In this document: positions 22,307-31,846 of the stretch, in pieces
How the letters are laid out: every line of letters begins with the position of its first letter
Position numbering within the stretch: the stretch's first letter is position 1
Assembly (NCBI RefSeq): GCF_022760835.1
Contig: NZ_JAKTNQ010000001.1
Location: 62,566-126,565, forward strand
Reading direction: 5' to 3'
Origin: Thermus altitudinis
Lineage (GTDB): Bacteria > Deinococcota > Deinococci > Deinococcales > Thermaceae
Length of the DNA: 64,000 bases
Program-made: the position numbers and the translations under genes
The notes under the pieces: generated by a model
Database searches by the model: none
Told to the model about the DNA's origin: nothing
What the model saw: only the letters and a program-made list of their open reading frames with translations

Positions 22307-23316
22307 AGATCTACTACGAACACGACGCAGACCTAGGTTTCATCCAAGGCAAGAAGGTGGCGGTACTGGGCTTCGGCTCCCAGGGGCACGCCCATGCCCT
22401 GAACCTCAAGGACTCGGGGGTGGACGTGCGGGTGGGGCTTAGGCCCGGGTCCCGTAGCGCCGCCAAGGCGGAGGCCATGGGGCTTAGGGTCCTCCCGGTG
22501 GCCGAGGCGGTGCGGGAGGCGGATGTCGTGATGGTGCTCCTACCCGACGAAACCCAGGGCCGGGTCTACCGGGAGGAGATTGAGCCTAACTTGAAGGAGG
22601 GGGCTAGTCTGGCCTTTGCCCACGGGTTCAACATCCACTTTGGCCAGATCAAGCCCAGGCGGGACCTGGACGTCTGGATGGTGGCCCCCAAGGGTCCCGG
22701 CCACCTGGTGCGGAGCGAGTACACCAAGGGAAGCGGGGTGCCAGCCCTGGTGGCCGTGCACCAGGACGCCTCGGGCTCGGCCTTTCCCACCGCCTTGGCC
22801 TACGCCAAGGCCATCGGGTCGGCGCGGGCCGGGGTCATTCCCACCACCTTCAAGGACGAAACGGAAACCGACCTCTTTGGGGAGCAGGCGGTGCTCTGCG
22901 GGGGGCTTACCCGGCTGATCCAGGCGGGGTTTGAAACCCTGGTGGAGGCCGGGTATCCGCCGGAGATGGCCTACTTTGAGACCGTGCACGAGGTCAAGCT
23001 CATCGTGGACCTCATCTACGAGGCGGGTTTCGCCGGCATGCGCTACTCCATCTCCAACACCGCCGAATACGGGGACTACACCCGGGGGGAGGTGGCGGTT
23101 CCGGTGGAGGAGACCAAAAGGCGCATGCGGGAGATCCTCCGCCAGATCCAGGCCGGGGAGTTTGCCCGGGAGTGGATGCTGGAGAACCAGGTGGGCCAGC
23201 CGGTCCTGGAGGCCAACCGCAAGCGCTGGAAGGAGCACCCCATTGAGGAGGTGGGGGCAAGGCTCAGGGCCATGATGCCCTTCCTGCGGGCAAGGGTATT
23301 GGAAGAGGTAGGCTAG
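22303..23316 (+). CDS. ilvC: Ketol-acid reductoisomerase
   Basis: The 337-residue class I enzyme converts acetolactate and acetohydroxybutyrate to dihydroxy acids with NADPH and Mg2+. The nucleotide loop is [21 protein letters not shown]. The metal-binding part contains [19 protein letters not shown] with the conserved Asp/Glu pair and [22 protein letters not shown]. It overlaps ilvN (ATGA). A terminator-like hairpin follows before leuA, so leuA-cimA may be expressed at a lower level. Confidence 0.97.
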   Translation: MKIYYEHDADLGFIQGKKVAVLGFGSQGHAHALNLKDSGVDVRVGLRPGSRSAAKAEAMGLRVLPVAEAVREADVVMVLLPDETQGRVYREEIEPNLKEGASLAFAHGFNIHFGQIKPRRDLDVWMVAPKGPGHLVRSEYTKGSGVPALVAVHQDASGSAFPTALAYAKAIGSARAGVIPTTFKDETETDLFGEQAVLCGGLTRLIQAGFETLVEAGYPPEMAYFETVHEVKLIVDLIYEAGFAGMRYSISNTAEYGDYTRGEVAVPVEETKRRMREILRQIQAGEFAREWMLENQVGQPVLEANRKRWKEHPIEEVGARLRAMMPFLRARVLEEVG

Positions 23317-23328
23317 GTGGGTTCCAAA

Positions 23329-23360
23329 GGCCCCCCACCTGGGGGGCCTGGTGCGTTTTT
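23329..23360 (+). terminator. Hairpin between ilvC and leuA
   Basis: GGCCCCCC (23329-23336) and GGGGGGCC (23341-23348) form a perfect 8-bp stem over ACCT, followed by TGGTGCGTTTTT. The T run is displaced by about 7 bases, so this is likely a partial terminator that tapers expression of leuA and cimA. Confidence 0.55.
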
Positions 23361-23373
23361 GGGGAGGGAGAAG

Positions 23374-24930
23374 ATGGAACGGCACATCCGGATCTTTGAC
23401 ACCACGCTGCGGGATGGGGAGCAGAGCCCAGGGGTGGCCCTTTCCCTGGACCAGAAGCTGGAGATCGCCCACGCCTTGGCCCGGCTCAACGTGGACATCA
23501 TTGAGGCGGGCTTTCCCGTATCCGGGCCTTTGGAGTTTGAGGCGGTAAGGCGGATCGCCGCCGAGGTAAAGGGGCCCATCATCGCCGCCTTGGCCCGCAC
23601 CCACACCCTGGACATTGACCAGGCGGCCAAGGCCTTGGAGAAGGCGGAAAAGCCTCGGATCCACGTCTTCACCTCGGCCTCCAAGGTCCATCTCCAGTAC
23701 ATGCTGAAGAAAACCGAGGAGGAGGTCCTGGAGATGGCGGACCAGATGGTCCGCTATGCCCGAGGGTACGTGGACGACGTGGAGTTTTCCGCCCAGGATG
23801 TGATGCGGGCGGAGTGGGAGTTCGTGAAGCGCCTCTACGAGGTGGCCATTGAGGCTGGGGCCACCACCATCAACATTCCCGACACCACCGGCTACGGTAC
23901 ACCCAATGAGTACGGGGCCCTGATCCGCCGCATCCGGGACGAGGTGGTGCGGGGCCGGGACGTGATCATCTCCACCCATACCCACGACGACCTGGGCCTG
24001 GCCACCGCCAACGCCCTGGCGGGCATAGAGAACGGGGCGGGCCAGGTGGAGTGCACCATTAACGGCATTGGCGAGCGGGCGGGCAACACCGCCTTGGAGG
24101 AGGTGGTCATGGCCCTTTATGTGCGCCGGGACTGGTACAAGGCCAAGACCCAGATCAACACCCGGGAGATCTACCGGGTTTCCCGCCTGGTGGAGCGCTA
24201 CACTGGCATGCCCGTGCCCCCCAACAAGGCCATCGTGGGGGACAATGCTTTTGCCCACGAGTCGGGGATCCACCAGGATGGGGTGTTGAAGCACCGCTCC
24301 ACCTACGAGATCATGGACGCCGAGCTCATCGGCAGGCGGCCTGCGGTGATCGTCTTGGGCAAGCACTCTGGGCGGGCGGCCTTCAAGAAGGCCCTCGAGG
24401 ACCTGGGCTACAAGGACCTCCCCGAGGAGCAGCTCAAGGTGCTCTTCTCCCGCTTCAAGGAGATCGCCGAGAAGAAGGGGCCCTTGTCGGCCGAGGAGCT
24501 TCAGGCCCTGGTGGAAAGCGAACGGGAGCCGGCATCCCAGTTCTTCACCCTGGAACATGTCCAGTTCTTCTCCGGCTCCGGCCTCCTGCCCACGGCCACG
24601 GTCAAGGTGAAAACCCCAGACGGGGAACGCCTGGCCACCCACACCGGGGATGGGCCGGTGGATGCCGTGTACAAGGCCATCCAGGAGGCCATCGGCCTTA
24701 GGCCTGAGCTGGAGCTTTACCGGGTGGAGGCCATCACCGGCTCCACCGAGGCCTTGGGCCAGGTGACGGTACGCCTGCGCCTGGGGGAGCTTCAGGCGGT
24801 GGGGGTGGGGGTATCCCCGGACATCATTGAGGCCAGCGCCTTGGCCTTCCTGGATGCCGCCGGCAAGCTGGCCAGCGGCCGGGCCACCCGGCACCCGCCC
24901 TCCATTGAGGAGGTCCAGCGGGGTGTGTAG
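23374..24930 (+). CDS. leuA: 2-isopropylmalate synthase
   Basis: The 518-residue enzyme condenses acetyl-CoA with 2-oxoisovalerate to start leucine synthesis. The TIM-barrel domain has IRIFDTTLRDGEQSPGVA, the metal site STHTHDDLGLATANALAG and NGIGERAGNTALEEVVMAL. The last third is the LeuA regulatory/dimer domain (QFFSGSGLLPTATVKV) that binds leucine. The ATG at 23374 is used because it opens the domain and follows GGAGGGAG; the longer frame would run through the terminator hairpin. Confidence 0.96.
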   Translation: MERHIRIFDTTLRDGEQSPGVALSLDQKLEIAHALARLNVDIIEAGFPVSGPLEFEAVRRIAAEVKGPIIAALARTHTLDIDQAAKALEKAEKPRIHVFTSASKVHLQYMLKKTEEEVLEMADQMVRYARGYVDDVEFSAQDVMRAEWEFVKRLYEVAIEAGATTINIPDTTGYGTPNEYGALIRRIRDEVVRGRDVIISTHTHDDLGLATANALAGIENGAGQVECTINGIGERAGNTALEEVVMALYVRRDWYKAKTQINTREIYRVSRLVERYTGMPVPPNKAIVGDNAFAHESGIHQDGVLKHRSTYEIMDAELIGRRPAVIVLGKHSGRAAFKKALEDLGYKDLPEEQLKVLFSRFKEIAEKKGPLSAEELQALVESEREPASQFFTLEHVQFFSGSGLLPTATVKVKTPDGERLATHTGDGPVDAVYKAIQEAIGLRPELELYRVEAITGSTEALGQVTVRLRLGELQAVGVGVSPDIIEASALAFLDAAGKLASGRATRHPPSIEEVQRGV

Positions 24931-24978
24931 GGCCACCCTTGCCGGGCTTGGCCAAGGGGGGCTTCCAGGGGTGAGGAG

Positions 24979-26562
24979 ATGGTGGAGATCCTAGACACCA
25001 CCCTACGGGATGGAACGCAAGGGGAGGGCATCAGCCTTTCCGTGGACGACAAGGTGGCCATCGCCAAGCGCCTTTCCGCCTTCGGGGTGCACCTGATTGA
25101 GGGGGGCTGGCCCGGGTCCAATCCCAAGGACGCCGAGTTCTTTGCCCGCATGAAGGGGGTGGACCTGGGGGAGGCCAGGCTGGCCGCCTTTGGGGCCACC
25201 AGGCGAAAAGGGCTTTTGCCGGAGGAGGACCCTTCGGTCCTGGCCCTTTTGCAGGCGGAAACCCCGGTGGTGGTCCTCTTTGGCAAGAGCTGGACCCTGC
25301 ACGTTTTGGAGGCCTTGGAGACCACCCTGGAGGAGAACCTGCGCATGATCCAGGACACCGTGGCCTACCTGGCCGGGCGGGGAAGGCGGGTGGTCTACGA
25401 CGCCGAGCACTTCTTTGACGGGTACAAGGAGGACCCGGGCTATGCCCTGGCCACCCTGGAGGCCGCGGCCCAAGGGGGTGCGGACACCCTGGTCCTTTGC
25501 GACACCAACGGGGGGACCTTGCCGGAGGAGGTCTACGCCATCACCAAGGTGGTGGTGGAGCGCTTTCCCGGCCTGAGGATCGGCATCCATCCCCACAACG
25601 ACGCCGAGCTGGCGGTGGCCAACGCCTTGGCGGCGGTGCGGGCCGGGGCCACCCACGCCCAGGGCACCATCAACGGCTACGGGGAGCGGTGCGGCAACCT
25701 GAACCTGACCAGCTTCCTCCCCACCCTGGTCTTTAAGTACGGCATTCCCGCCATCCCCCAAGAAAGGCTTAAGGGCCTGAAGGAGCTCTCCCACTTCGTG
25801 GACGAGAGGGCCAACCAATCCCCCAACCGCCGCGCCCCCTACGTGGGGGAGTCGGCCTTCGCCCATAAGGCGGGGGTGCACGTTTCTGCCGTCTTGAAGA
25901 ACCCCCGCACCTACGAGCACATTCCTCCCGAGTGGGTGGGGAATAGCCGCCGGTTCTTGGTCTCCGACGTCTCGGGCCGGTCCAACCTGCTGGCCAAGCT
26001 CCAGGAGCTGGGGGTGGACCTTTCCAAGGAGGAGGCCAAGCGCCTACTGGACGAGGTCAAGGCCCTGGAGTACGAGGGCTATGCCTTTGAGGGGGCGGAG
26101 GCCAGCTTTTACCTCCTGGCCCACCGCCTGAAGGGCGGGAGCCTGCCCTTCAGCGTGGAGGGGTTTTCCGTCTTCGTGCACGGAAGCGGCCTGGACACCG
26201 CTTGGGCCGAGGCCACGGTGCGGGTGAGGGTGGGGGAAAGCCTCCAGCACACCGCCGCGGAAAGCCCCTCGGGGCCGGTTTCCGCCCTGGATAGGGCCTT
26301 CCGCAAGGCCGTGCTCCAGTTTTACCCGGAGCTTTCCGACGTGGAGCTAACCGACTACAAGGTGCGCATCCTCGCCGGCCAGGAGTCGGGCACCAACTCC
26401 GGGGTGCGGGTGATGATTGAGATGAAGCGGGGAGAGGAGCGCTTTAGCACCGTGGGGGCCAGCGAGAACATCCTCGAGGCCTCCCTTAAGGCCCTCACCG
26501 ACGGCTACGCCTACGCCCTCCTCCACCCCAGCCTCAAGGTGACCGCGCCCACGCCAGGCTGA
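24979..26562 (+). CDS. cimA: Citramalate synthase
   Basis: The 527-residue LeuA-family enzyme is of the citramalate synthase type, making (R)-citramalate from pyruvate and acetyl-CoA for threonine-independent isoleucine synthesis. It has VEILDTTLRDGTQGEGISLS, the metal site IHPHNDAELAVANALAAV, NGYGERCGNLNL and a C-terminal regulatory domain (residues ~390-520). The GTQGEGIS variant of the active-site loop and HPHND (leucine synthase has HTHDD) separate it from LeuA. It ends the ilv-leu cluster, so all three branched-chain pathways share one unit. GGTGAGGAG is the ribosome-binding site. Confidence 0.92.
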   Translation: MVEILDTTLRDGTQGEGISLSVDDKVAIAKRLSAFGVHLIEGGWPGSNPKDAEFFARMKGVDLGEARLAAFGATRRKGLLPEEDPSVLALLQAETPVVVLFGKSWTLHVLEALETTLEENLRMIQDTVAYLAGRGRRVVYDAEHFFDGYKEDPGYALATLEAAAQGGADTLVLCDTNGGTLPEEVYAITKVVVERFPGLRIGIHPHNDAELAVANALAAVRAGATHAQGTINGYGERCGNLNLTSFLPTLVFKYGIPAIPQERLKGLKELSHFVDERANQSPNRRAPYVGESAFAHKAGVHVSAVLKNPRTYEHIPPEWVGNSRRFLVSDVSGRSNLLAKLQELGVDLSKEEAKRLLDEVKALEYEGYAFEGAEASFYLLAHRLKGGSLPFSVEGFSVFVHGSGLDTAWAEATVRVRVGESLQHTAAESPSGPVSALDRAFRKAVLQFYPELSDVELTDYKVRILAGQESGTNSGVRVMIEMKRGEERFSTVGASENILEASLKALTDGYAYALLHPSLKVTAPTPG

Positions 26563-26923
26563 CCTCGGGGAAGGCCAAGGGGCTTGCAGGCTCGGAAGGG
26601 GAGAGAAGGCGGCTCGGGCGGTAGCGTCCCTCCTTTAGCTTCACCGGCCACACCTGGGGGATGCCGGCCTCTGCGGAAGGGGGAAGCTCCGCCTCCCGGT
26701 CCAACTCCAAGGAGAGGTCCGCCACCTCTATAGGGAGAAGGACCTCTGGGTGGCGGTCCCGAGGGCGGTCCAAGGGTGGGGCAAGGACGGGCGGGTCGGG
26801 TTCGGGTTCCGAGTCGGGAGGAAGACGCCAGGGGTTTGGCCCCATGACCCCAGCCTCACCCCGTGGGGCCTCATGCAAGGGGTTGTCCAGCCGGGCCACC
26901 ATGAAGGCCTGTTTGGGTCCCAT
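26534..26923 (-). CDS. Hypothetical proline-rich protein, 129 residues
   Basis: I do not recognise this protein. It is proline- and acid-rich in the middle (PPDSEPEPDPPVLAPPLDRP) and has a short ordered-looking segment, EVLLPIEVADLSLELDREAE. It has no signal peptide or membrane segment. Its 3' end overlaps the convergent cimA 3' end by 29 bases. Being on the same strand as, and just downstream of, the ABC-2 permease gene at 26990, it may be the last gene of that unit. The call rests on frame length and G/C-rich third positions. Confidence 0.45.
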   Translation of the reverse strand: MGPKQAFMVARLDNPLHEAPRGEAGVMGPNPWRLPPDSEPEPDPPVLAPPLDRPRDRHPEVLLPIEVADLSLELDREAELPPSAEAGIPQVWPVKLKEGRYRPSRLLSPSEPASPLAFPEVSLAWARSP

Positions 26924-26989
26924 GGGGCTCTATCCCTTTCCCCGAAGGAGCTCCACCCGCGGAGGCGGTAGCGGGTGGCCATGCCCCTA

Positions 26990-27766
26990 TTAGGCTCCCT
27001 GGCCGGAGTAGTGCCTAAGCCCAAGCCGCCAAAGGAGCCGCCAAAGGAGAAGGAGGGCTCCACCCCAGAAGAGCATGATCCAGATCCCCGGGAGGAGGTC
27101 CACTTCCTGCCCAGCCAGGAGGGCGGCGGGCAGGTAGACCAGGTAGGGAAAGGGGGTGAGGAGGGCCAGGGTCCTTAGGGGTTCGGGGAAGACCTCGAGG
27201 GGCGCGATGGTCCCGGAAAGGAACAGGTAGAGGAGGAAGAAGACCTCCTCCACGGAAACCGCCCGCTCGCTGAAGAAGGTGAGCATGGCAATGGTGTACT
27301 GCATCAGGTAGCGCAGCAAGAAGGCCAAAAAGGTGAAGAGAAGCCCCAGCAAAAGGGGAAGGGGTTCAGGCACAAAGCGGGCCTCGGGGAAGATCCAAAA
27401 GAAGAGAAGGACGAGGAGCACCACAAAGGGGAACCGGGCCAACCGTTCGGCCACGTGGGCGGCCAGGTGTTCCCAAAAGGGGTCCAGGGGTCTAAGGAGC
27501 CGGAAGGAGAGCCGGCCCTCCACCACATCCCGCTCAAACTCCCACACCACCCAGACCACCGTGGCCTGGCGAACCAGGAACACCATTAGGAAGTAGCGGG
27601 CAAACTCACCGGGGCTTAAGGGGAAGTCCCCGCCCCTGGCCGCCTCCGTCCACACCCCAAGGAGGATGAGGGGAAGGGCTCCCGCCAAGGCCCAGAGGAA
27701 GAGCTCGGCCCGGTACTCCAGCATGTAGGCCAGGTAAACGGAGAGCAAAACCCGGGCCTTCCTCAT
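26990..27766 (-). CDS. ABC-2 type transporter permease (DUF990-like)
   Basis: The 258-residue protein has six membrane helices and the long N-terminal cytoplasmic segment MRKARVLLSVYLAYMLEYRAELFLW typical of ABC-2 permeases in the DUF990 group. RLLRPLDPFWEHLAAHVAERLARFP matches the RPLDP motif after the third helix. The same motif recurs in the divergent permease at 28805, so the two probably form a heterodimer energised by the ATPase between them. The substrate is unknown. It overlaps the ATPase gene by 4 bases. Confidence 0.82.
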   Translation of the reverse strand: MRKARVLLSVYLAYMLEYRAELFLWALAGALPLILLGVWTEAARGGDFPLSPGEFARYFLMVFLVRQATVVWVVWEFERDVVEGRLSFRLLRPLDPFWEHLAAHVAERLARFPFVVLLVLLFFWIFPEARFVPEPLPLLLGLLFTFLAFLLRYLMQYTIAMLTFFSERAVSVEEVFFLLYLFLSGTIAPLEVFPEPLRTLALLTPFPYLVYLPAALLAGQEVDLLPGIWIMLFWGGALLLLWRLLWRLGLRHYSGQGA

Positions 27767-28773
27767 ACCTCCTCCAGGGTGTGCGCCAAAGGGGCTATCT
27801 TGTAGACCCGGGCGATGACCTCCTCCAGCGGGGGCTCCCGCACCTCCAGGTCCTCCACGGGAAGCCTTTTGAGGATCTCGGCCACCCTTTCCGTGAGCCG
27901 TTCCCGGGGAACCAAAAGGCGGGCTTTTAGGCCCTCGAGAACCCTCACCTCCCCGAAGGGAAGGAGGGCCTCCTTAGGCAAGGGTTGGGCCAGGACGAGC
28001 CCCACCTCCCGGTAGGGGGCAAAGCGCTCCAAGAGCCCTTCCAGGGCGCCATCGTAGAGGAGCTTTCCTTGATGGATCACCAAGACCCTTTCCGCCAAAG
28101 CGGCGATATCCGCCATGTAGTGGCTGGTGAGGAGCACCGTGGCCCCGTAGCGCCGGTTGTACTCCCGGATGAACTCCCGCACCGCCACCTGGGCGTTGAT
28201 GTCCAGGCCCAAGGTGGGCTCGTCCAGGAAGAGGACCTCCGGGCGGTGGAGAAGGGCCGCCAGGAGCTCGGCCTTCATCCTTTCCCCCAAGGAGAGCTTG
28301 CGCACCGGCTGGTGTAGCTTTTCGGTGAGGGAAAGCATATCGGAAAGCTCCCGGACCCTCTTTTTGAACTCCTCCTCGGGGATCTCGTAGATGGCGGCGT
28401 TGAGGCGGAAGGTGTCCCAGGCGGGGAGGTCCCAGATGAGCTGTTGCTTGTTGCCCATCACCAAGGTGATCTTCTTCAGGAAGGCCTTTTCCCGCCGCCA
28501 GGGTACGTGCCCCGCCACCACGGCCTGGCCCCGGGTGGGGTGGATGAGCCCGGTGAGCATCTTCAAGGTGGTGGTCTTGCCGGCGCCATTGGGCCCCAGG
28601 AAGCCCACCACCTCCCCTCGTTCTATGCGGAAGCTCACCCCTTCCACCGCCTGCACCGTGCGGTACTGGCGGAAAAGGAAGTGGCGCCAGGTGGCGAGAA
28701 GGCTGTCCTCCTTCAGGGCCACCCGGTAGTGCTTGGTGAGGTCCTGGGCTAGAACCACAGGCGTCCTTGACAC
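27763..28773 (-). CDS. ABC transporter ATP-binding protein (exporter type)
   Basis: The 336-residue ATPase has Walker A GPNGAGKTTTLKMLTGLIHPT, Q-loop VMGNKQQLIWDLPAWDTF, signature LSLGERMKAELLAALLHRPE (LSLGE rather than LSGGQ), Walker B LFLDEPTLGLD and the H-loop histidine in TSHYMADI. The extended C-terminal region is typical of partners of ABC-2 permeases. The GTG start sits about 7 bases after TAGACT (minus strand), so a leaderless transcript is likely. It lies between two paralogous permeases, one downstream and one divergent. Confidence 0.88.
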   Translation of the reverse strand: MSRTPVVLAQDLTKHYRVALKEDSLLATWRHFLFRQYRTVQAVEGVSFRIERGEVVGFLGPNGAGKTTTLKMLTGLIHPTRGQAVVAGHVPWRREKAFLKKITLVMGNKQQLIWDLPAWDTFRLNAAIYEIPEEEFKKRVRELSDMLSLTEKLHQPVRKLSLGERMKAELLAALLHRPEVLFLDEPTLGLDINAQVAVREFIREYNRRYGATVLLTSHYMADIAALAERVLVIHQGKLLYDGALEGLLERFAPYREVGLVLAQPLPKEALLPFGEVRVLEGLKARLLVPRERLTERVAEILKRLPVEDLEVREPPLEEVIARVYKIAPLAHTLEEV

Positions 28774-28804
28774 CCTTTAAGTCTACCCGTGGTGTAATGG
28801 GGAA

Positions 28805-29578
28805 GTGCGTTACCTGAGGGTTTTCCTCCTCTTCCTGCGCCTGAGCCTGGCGGCGGAGATGGAGTACCGCCTGAACTTCCTCCTGGGCCTCCTTTCCTCA
28901 GCCCTCACCCTTCTTGGGGCCCTTTTCGGCCTCTTTCTCCTCTACCAAGGGGGGTACCGGCCCGGGGGCTGGTCCTGGGAGGAGGCCCTTTTGGTCCTGG
29001 CGGCCTTTACCCTCCTTCAGGGCCTAGGGAGCACCCTCTTGGCCCCCAACCTCAACAAGATCGTGGAACATGTACAACAAGGCACCTTGGACTTCGTGCT
29101 CCTAAAGCCCCTAGACCCCCAGTTTTGGCTTTCCTTCCGGGTGTTTTCCCCTTGGGGCTTGGGGGATTTCCTCCTGGGGATGGGCCTTCTGGTATATGCG
29201 GGGGTGCGCCTGGGGCTAGGGGGCTTGGGCTACCTGGCCTTCGCCGGGTACTGGTTTCTGGGGGCCGTGATGCTCTATAGCCTGTGGTTCTTGCTGGCCA
29301 CCACCAGCATCTGGTTCGTGAAGATCTACAACGTCACCGAGGTTTTGCGGGGGCTTCTGGAGGCGGGACGTTTCCCCGTGGGGGCCTACCCGGCTTTATA
29401 CCGGGTCTTTTTTACCTTCGTGGTGCCGGTGGCCTTCCTCACCACCGTGCCGGCGGAGGTGGCTTTGGGGCGGGGGGCGGTTTCCCTCTGGGCTTGGGGT
29501 CTGGCCTTCTTTTTGTTCCTCTTGTCCCGGGCTTTCTTTCGTGTGGCCTTAAGGAGCTACACCTCGGCTAGCAGTTAG
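28805..29578 (+). CDS. ABC-2 type transporter permease (DUF990-like), divergent partner
   Basis: The 257-residue membrane protein has about six helices, the N-terminal segment [28 protein letters not shown] and the motif [23 protein letters not shown], parallel to the RPLDP region of the permease at 26990. The GTG start lies a few bases after TGTAAT, suggesting a leaderless mRNA divergent from the ATPase gene 31 bases away. A heterodimeric exporter with the other two genes is inferred. plsY follows after 10 bases, so this promoter probably also drives plsY and bshB1. Confidence 0.8.
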   Translation: MRYLRVFLLFLRLSLAAEMEYRLNFLLGLLSSALTLLGALFGLFLLYQGGYRPGGWSWEEALLVLAAFTLLQGLGSTLLAPNLNKIVEHVQQGTLDFVLLKPLDPQFWLSFRVFSPWGLGDFLLGMGLLVYAGVRLGLGGLGYLAFAGYWFLGAVMLYSLWFLLATTSIWFVKIYNVTEVLRGLLEAGRFPVGAYPALYRVFFTFVVPVAFLTTVPAEVALGRGAVSLWAWGLAFFLFLLSRAFFRVALRSYTSASS

Positions 29579-29588
29579 AATCTTCCCT

Positions 29589-30191
29589 ATGGTGTCGGGG
29601 CTTTTGGTCCTTTTGCTGGCCTATCTCTTTGGGTCCATCCCCGCAGGGGTTTTGGTGGCCCGCACCTACCGGGTGGATATCCGCAAGGTGGGCTCGGGGA
29701 ACATAGGGGCCACCAATGTCCTTAGGGCTTTGGGCCCGGGGCCGGCCTTGGTGGTGGCCCTTTTTGACGTCTTCAAGGGGGGGCTTGCCGTGCTCATCGC
29801 CCGGGCGGTGGGAATAGAGGGCCCGCTTTTGGGCGGGGTGGCCTTGGCGGCGGTGTTGGGCCACAACTACTCCCTCTTCCTGGGGTTTAAGGGAGGGAAG
29901 GGGGTGGCCACCAGCTTTGGCACCCTGCTCTTTCTGGACCCTGTCTTGGCGTTTTGGACGTTTCCCATAGGGATCACGGTGATGCTCCTTACCCGTTACG
30001 TGTCGGCGGGGAGCATGACCGGGGGGGTGGCGGCCACGGTCCTGGCCCTGGCCTTGGCCCGCCCCTTTTGGGAGGTGGCCACCGTGGCCCTCATGGCCCT
30101 TCTCATCTTCTGGACCCACCGGGAGAATCTAAAGCGCCTGCAGGCGGGTACGGAAAGGCGCCTTGGGGAGAAGGAGGGAGGCCGTGCTTGA
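29589..30191 (+). CDS. plsY: Glycerol-3-phosphate acyltransferase PlsY
   Basis: The 200-residue membrane enzyme transfers an acyl group from acyl-phosphate to glycerol-3-phosphate, the first step of phospholipid synthesis. All three PlsY motifs are intact: [39 protein letters not shown] and [18 protein letters not shown]. Five membrane helices are evident. The contrast with the altered motifs in the fusion protein at 7931 indicates that this is the housekeeping enzyme. Its end overlaps bshB1 by 8 bases. Confidence 0.95.
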   Translation: MVSGLLVLLLAYLFGSIPAGVLVARTYRVDIRKVGSGNIGATNVLRALGPGPALVVALFDVFKGGLAVLIARAVGIEGPLLGGVALAAVLGHNYSLFLGFKGGKGVATSFGTLLFLDPVLAFWTFPIGITVMLLTRYVSAGSMTGGVAATVLALALARPFWEVATVALMALLIFWTHRENLKRLQAGTERRLGEKEGGRA

Positions 30192-30867
30192 CCTTCTGGT
30201 CCTGGCTCCTCATCCCGACGATGGGGAGCTGGGGTGTGGCGGCACCCTGGCCCGGGCCAAGGCGGAGGGACTGAGCACCGGGATTCTGGACCTCACCCGC
30301 GGGGAGATGGGCTCCAAAGGCACCCCGGAGGAAAGGGCGAAAGAGGTGGCGGAGGCCAGCCGCATCCTGGGCTTGGACTTTAGGGGCAACCTGGGGTTGC
30401 CCGACGGGGGGCTTCTGGACGTACCCGAGCAGCGCCTTACGCTGGCCGAGGCCCTGAGGCGGCTTAGGCCCCGCATTGTGTTGGCCCCCTTCGAGGCCGA
30501 CCGCCACCCCGACCACACGGCGGCAAGCCGCTTGGCGGTGGCGGCGGTGCACCTGGCGGGCTTGGGGAAGGCCCCGGTAGAAGGCGAGCCGCACCGGGTG
30601 GAACGGCTTTTCTTCTACCCGGGGAACCATCCCTTCACCCCCAGCTTCCTGGTGAAGATATCCGCCTTCATAGACCAGTGGGAGCAGGCGGTGCTGGCCT
30701 ACAGGAGCCAGTTTTCCGGGGAGGCGGTGAGCGAAACCGTGGGCCCTAAGGGCCTGGAAGCCCGTAAGGCCATGCGCCGCTACTTCGGCAACTACCTGGG
30801 CGTGGACTATGCGGAGCCTTTCGTAAGCCCCTTGCCCGTCCTCTACACCCCTTGGAGCCGGGCCTAA
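30184..30867 (+). CDS. bshB1: N-acetyl-alpha-D-glucosaminyl L-malate deacetylase (bacillithiol synthesis)
   Basis: The 227-residue LmbE-family zinc deacetylase has the metal motif [55 protein letters not shown] with the catalytic and metal histidines, and the C-terminal [16 protein letters not shown] typical of BshB1. It frees the amino group of GlcNAc-malate in the second step of bacillithiol synthesis. GTG at 30184 overlaps plsY; a longer in-frame start would add only a short tail. Together with the YpdA-like gene at 15098 it indicates a bacillithiol-based redox system. Confidence 0.9.
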   Translation: MLDLLVLAPHPDDGELGCGGTLARAKAEGLSTGILDLTRGEMGSKGTPEERAKEVAEASRILGLDFRGNLGLPDGGLLDVPEQRLTLAEALRRLRPRIVLAPFEADRHPDHTAASRLAVAAVHLAGLGKAPVEGEPHRVERLFFYPGNHPFTPSFLVKISAFIDQWEQAVLAYRSQFSGEAVSETVGPKGLEARKAMRRYFGNYLGVDYAEPFVSPLPVLYTPWSRA

Positions 30868-31481
30868 AAGAGGGGTTCTTGGCTCACCGCCTTCACCTGT
30901 CGGCGCTCCTTGGGGGGTAGGGCGTCCAAAGCCCGCTTCACCTCCTGGATGTCCAGCCAGGTGAGGTGCTTGGGGCTTCCCGGGGCCCGGCTGGGGTTGC
31001 GGAGGAGGTAGGCGGGGTGGAACATGGGGAAGACCCGGATGCCGTGCCAGCTGAACCACTGCCCCCGCACCTTGGTGATGGAGACCTTCTCCCCCAGGAA
31101 AAACTCCGCCGCCACTGCCCCCAAGGGGATGATGATCTGGGGGGCGATGAGCTCAATCTGCTTCAAGAGCCATTTGTCGGTGCAGATCTTGGCCTCATCG
31201 GGCAAGGGGGCGCGGTTATTTGGGGGACGGCACTTGACGATGTTGGTGATGTAGACCGATTCCCGGGGGATGCCGGCGGCCTCGAGGATCCGGTTAAGCA
31301 GCTGCCCGGCCTTCCCCACGAAGGGGCGGCCCTGCTTGTCCTCCTCCTCCCCGGGGCCTTCCCCCACGATCATGAGCTGGGCGTCGGGGTCCCCTTCCCC
31401 GAAGACCACCTGGGTGCGGCCTTCCGCCAGGCGGCAGGCGGTACAGGCCTTGGCCTGAGCGTGTAGAAGTTCCAGGGTCAT
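30864..31481 (-). CDS. udgA: Family 4 uracil-DNA glycosylase (iron-sulfur)
   Basis: The 205-residue thermophilic glycosylase removes uracil from DNA arising by cytosine deamination, a heavy burden at high temperature. The four cluster cysteines are Cys13, Cys16, Cys84 and Cys100 (ACTACRLAE, IVKCRPPNN, EAKICTDKW). The active-site loops are GEGPGEEEDKQGRPFVGKAGQLL and MFHPAYLLRNP. Length is normal. It is convergent with bshB1 (4-base overlap), and its start overlaps the stop of the small gene upstream by 4 bases. Confidence 0.93.
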   Translation of the reverse strand: MTLELLHAQAKACTACRLAEGRTQVVFGEGDPDAQLMIVGEGPGEEEDKQGRPFVGKAGQLLNRILEAAGIPRESVYITNIVKCRPPNNRAPLPDEAKICTDKWLLKQIELIAPQIIIPLGAVAAEFFLGEKVSITKVRGQWFSWHGIRVFPMFHPAYLLRNPSRAPGSPKHLTWLDIQEVKRALDALPPKERRQVKAVSQEPLF

Positions 31482-31846
31482 TGCAAGGGTTTCCGGGCCT
31501 TGCGGGCTTCCCGTCGGGTTTTGGGATCCAGGCCGATCATGAGGAAGAAGTTCTCCAGGGCGTTCTCCTGGCCTTTGATCTCTGGGTACTGGTCCTCCGG
31601 GGTGCCGGTGACGAAGGGCAGGGACTTGTAGAGCTCCAAGGCGTACTGCACCACGGCCTCCGGCCCCTCGGCCTCCGCCACCTCCGCCAGCTTGGCGTAG
31701 ACCTCGCGCCGGGCCTCCGCATGGCGGCGGAAGACCTCCGGGTTCGGCGTCTCCGGCGCCCGGAGAACGTCCTGTTTGGCGATGCGGCGGTAATGCTTCA
31801 AGCCCCGAACGATCTCCTCCGTGGTCAGCGTGATCTTGAACTCCAT
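31478..31846 (-). CDS. Conserved hypothetical protein, 122 residues
   Basis: A mostly helical, charged cytoplasmic protein of unknown function: MEFKITLTTEEIVRGLKHYR at the N-terminus and ARREVYAKLAEVAEAEGPEAV in the middle. It has no cysteines and no membrane segments. The ATG at 31846 has GGAAAGGAGCGGGG upstream. A TATAAT box at about 31884-31889 (minus strand) suggests its own promoter, so the much longer upstream frame is not coding. It is translationally coupled to the uracil-DNA glycosylase gene. Confidence 0.75.
   Translation of the reverse strand: MEFKITLTTEEIVRGLKHYRRIAKQDVLRAPETPNPEVFRRHAEARREVYAKLAEVAEAEGPEAVVQYALELYKSLPFVTGTPEDQYPEIKGQENALENFFLMIGLDPKTRREARKARKPLQ

Noticed and set aside
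22540-24936. A 798-codon open frame on the minus strand opposite ilvC and leuA
   Set aside because: It is the antisense shadow of two fully recognised enzymes. The translation is His/Gly/Leu-rich with no domain, as expected from the opposite strand of GC-biased codons.
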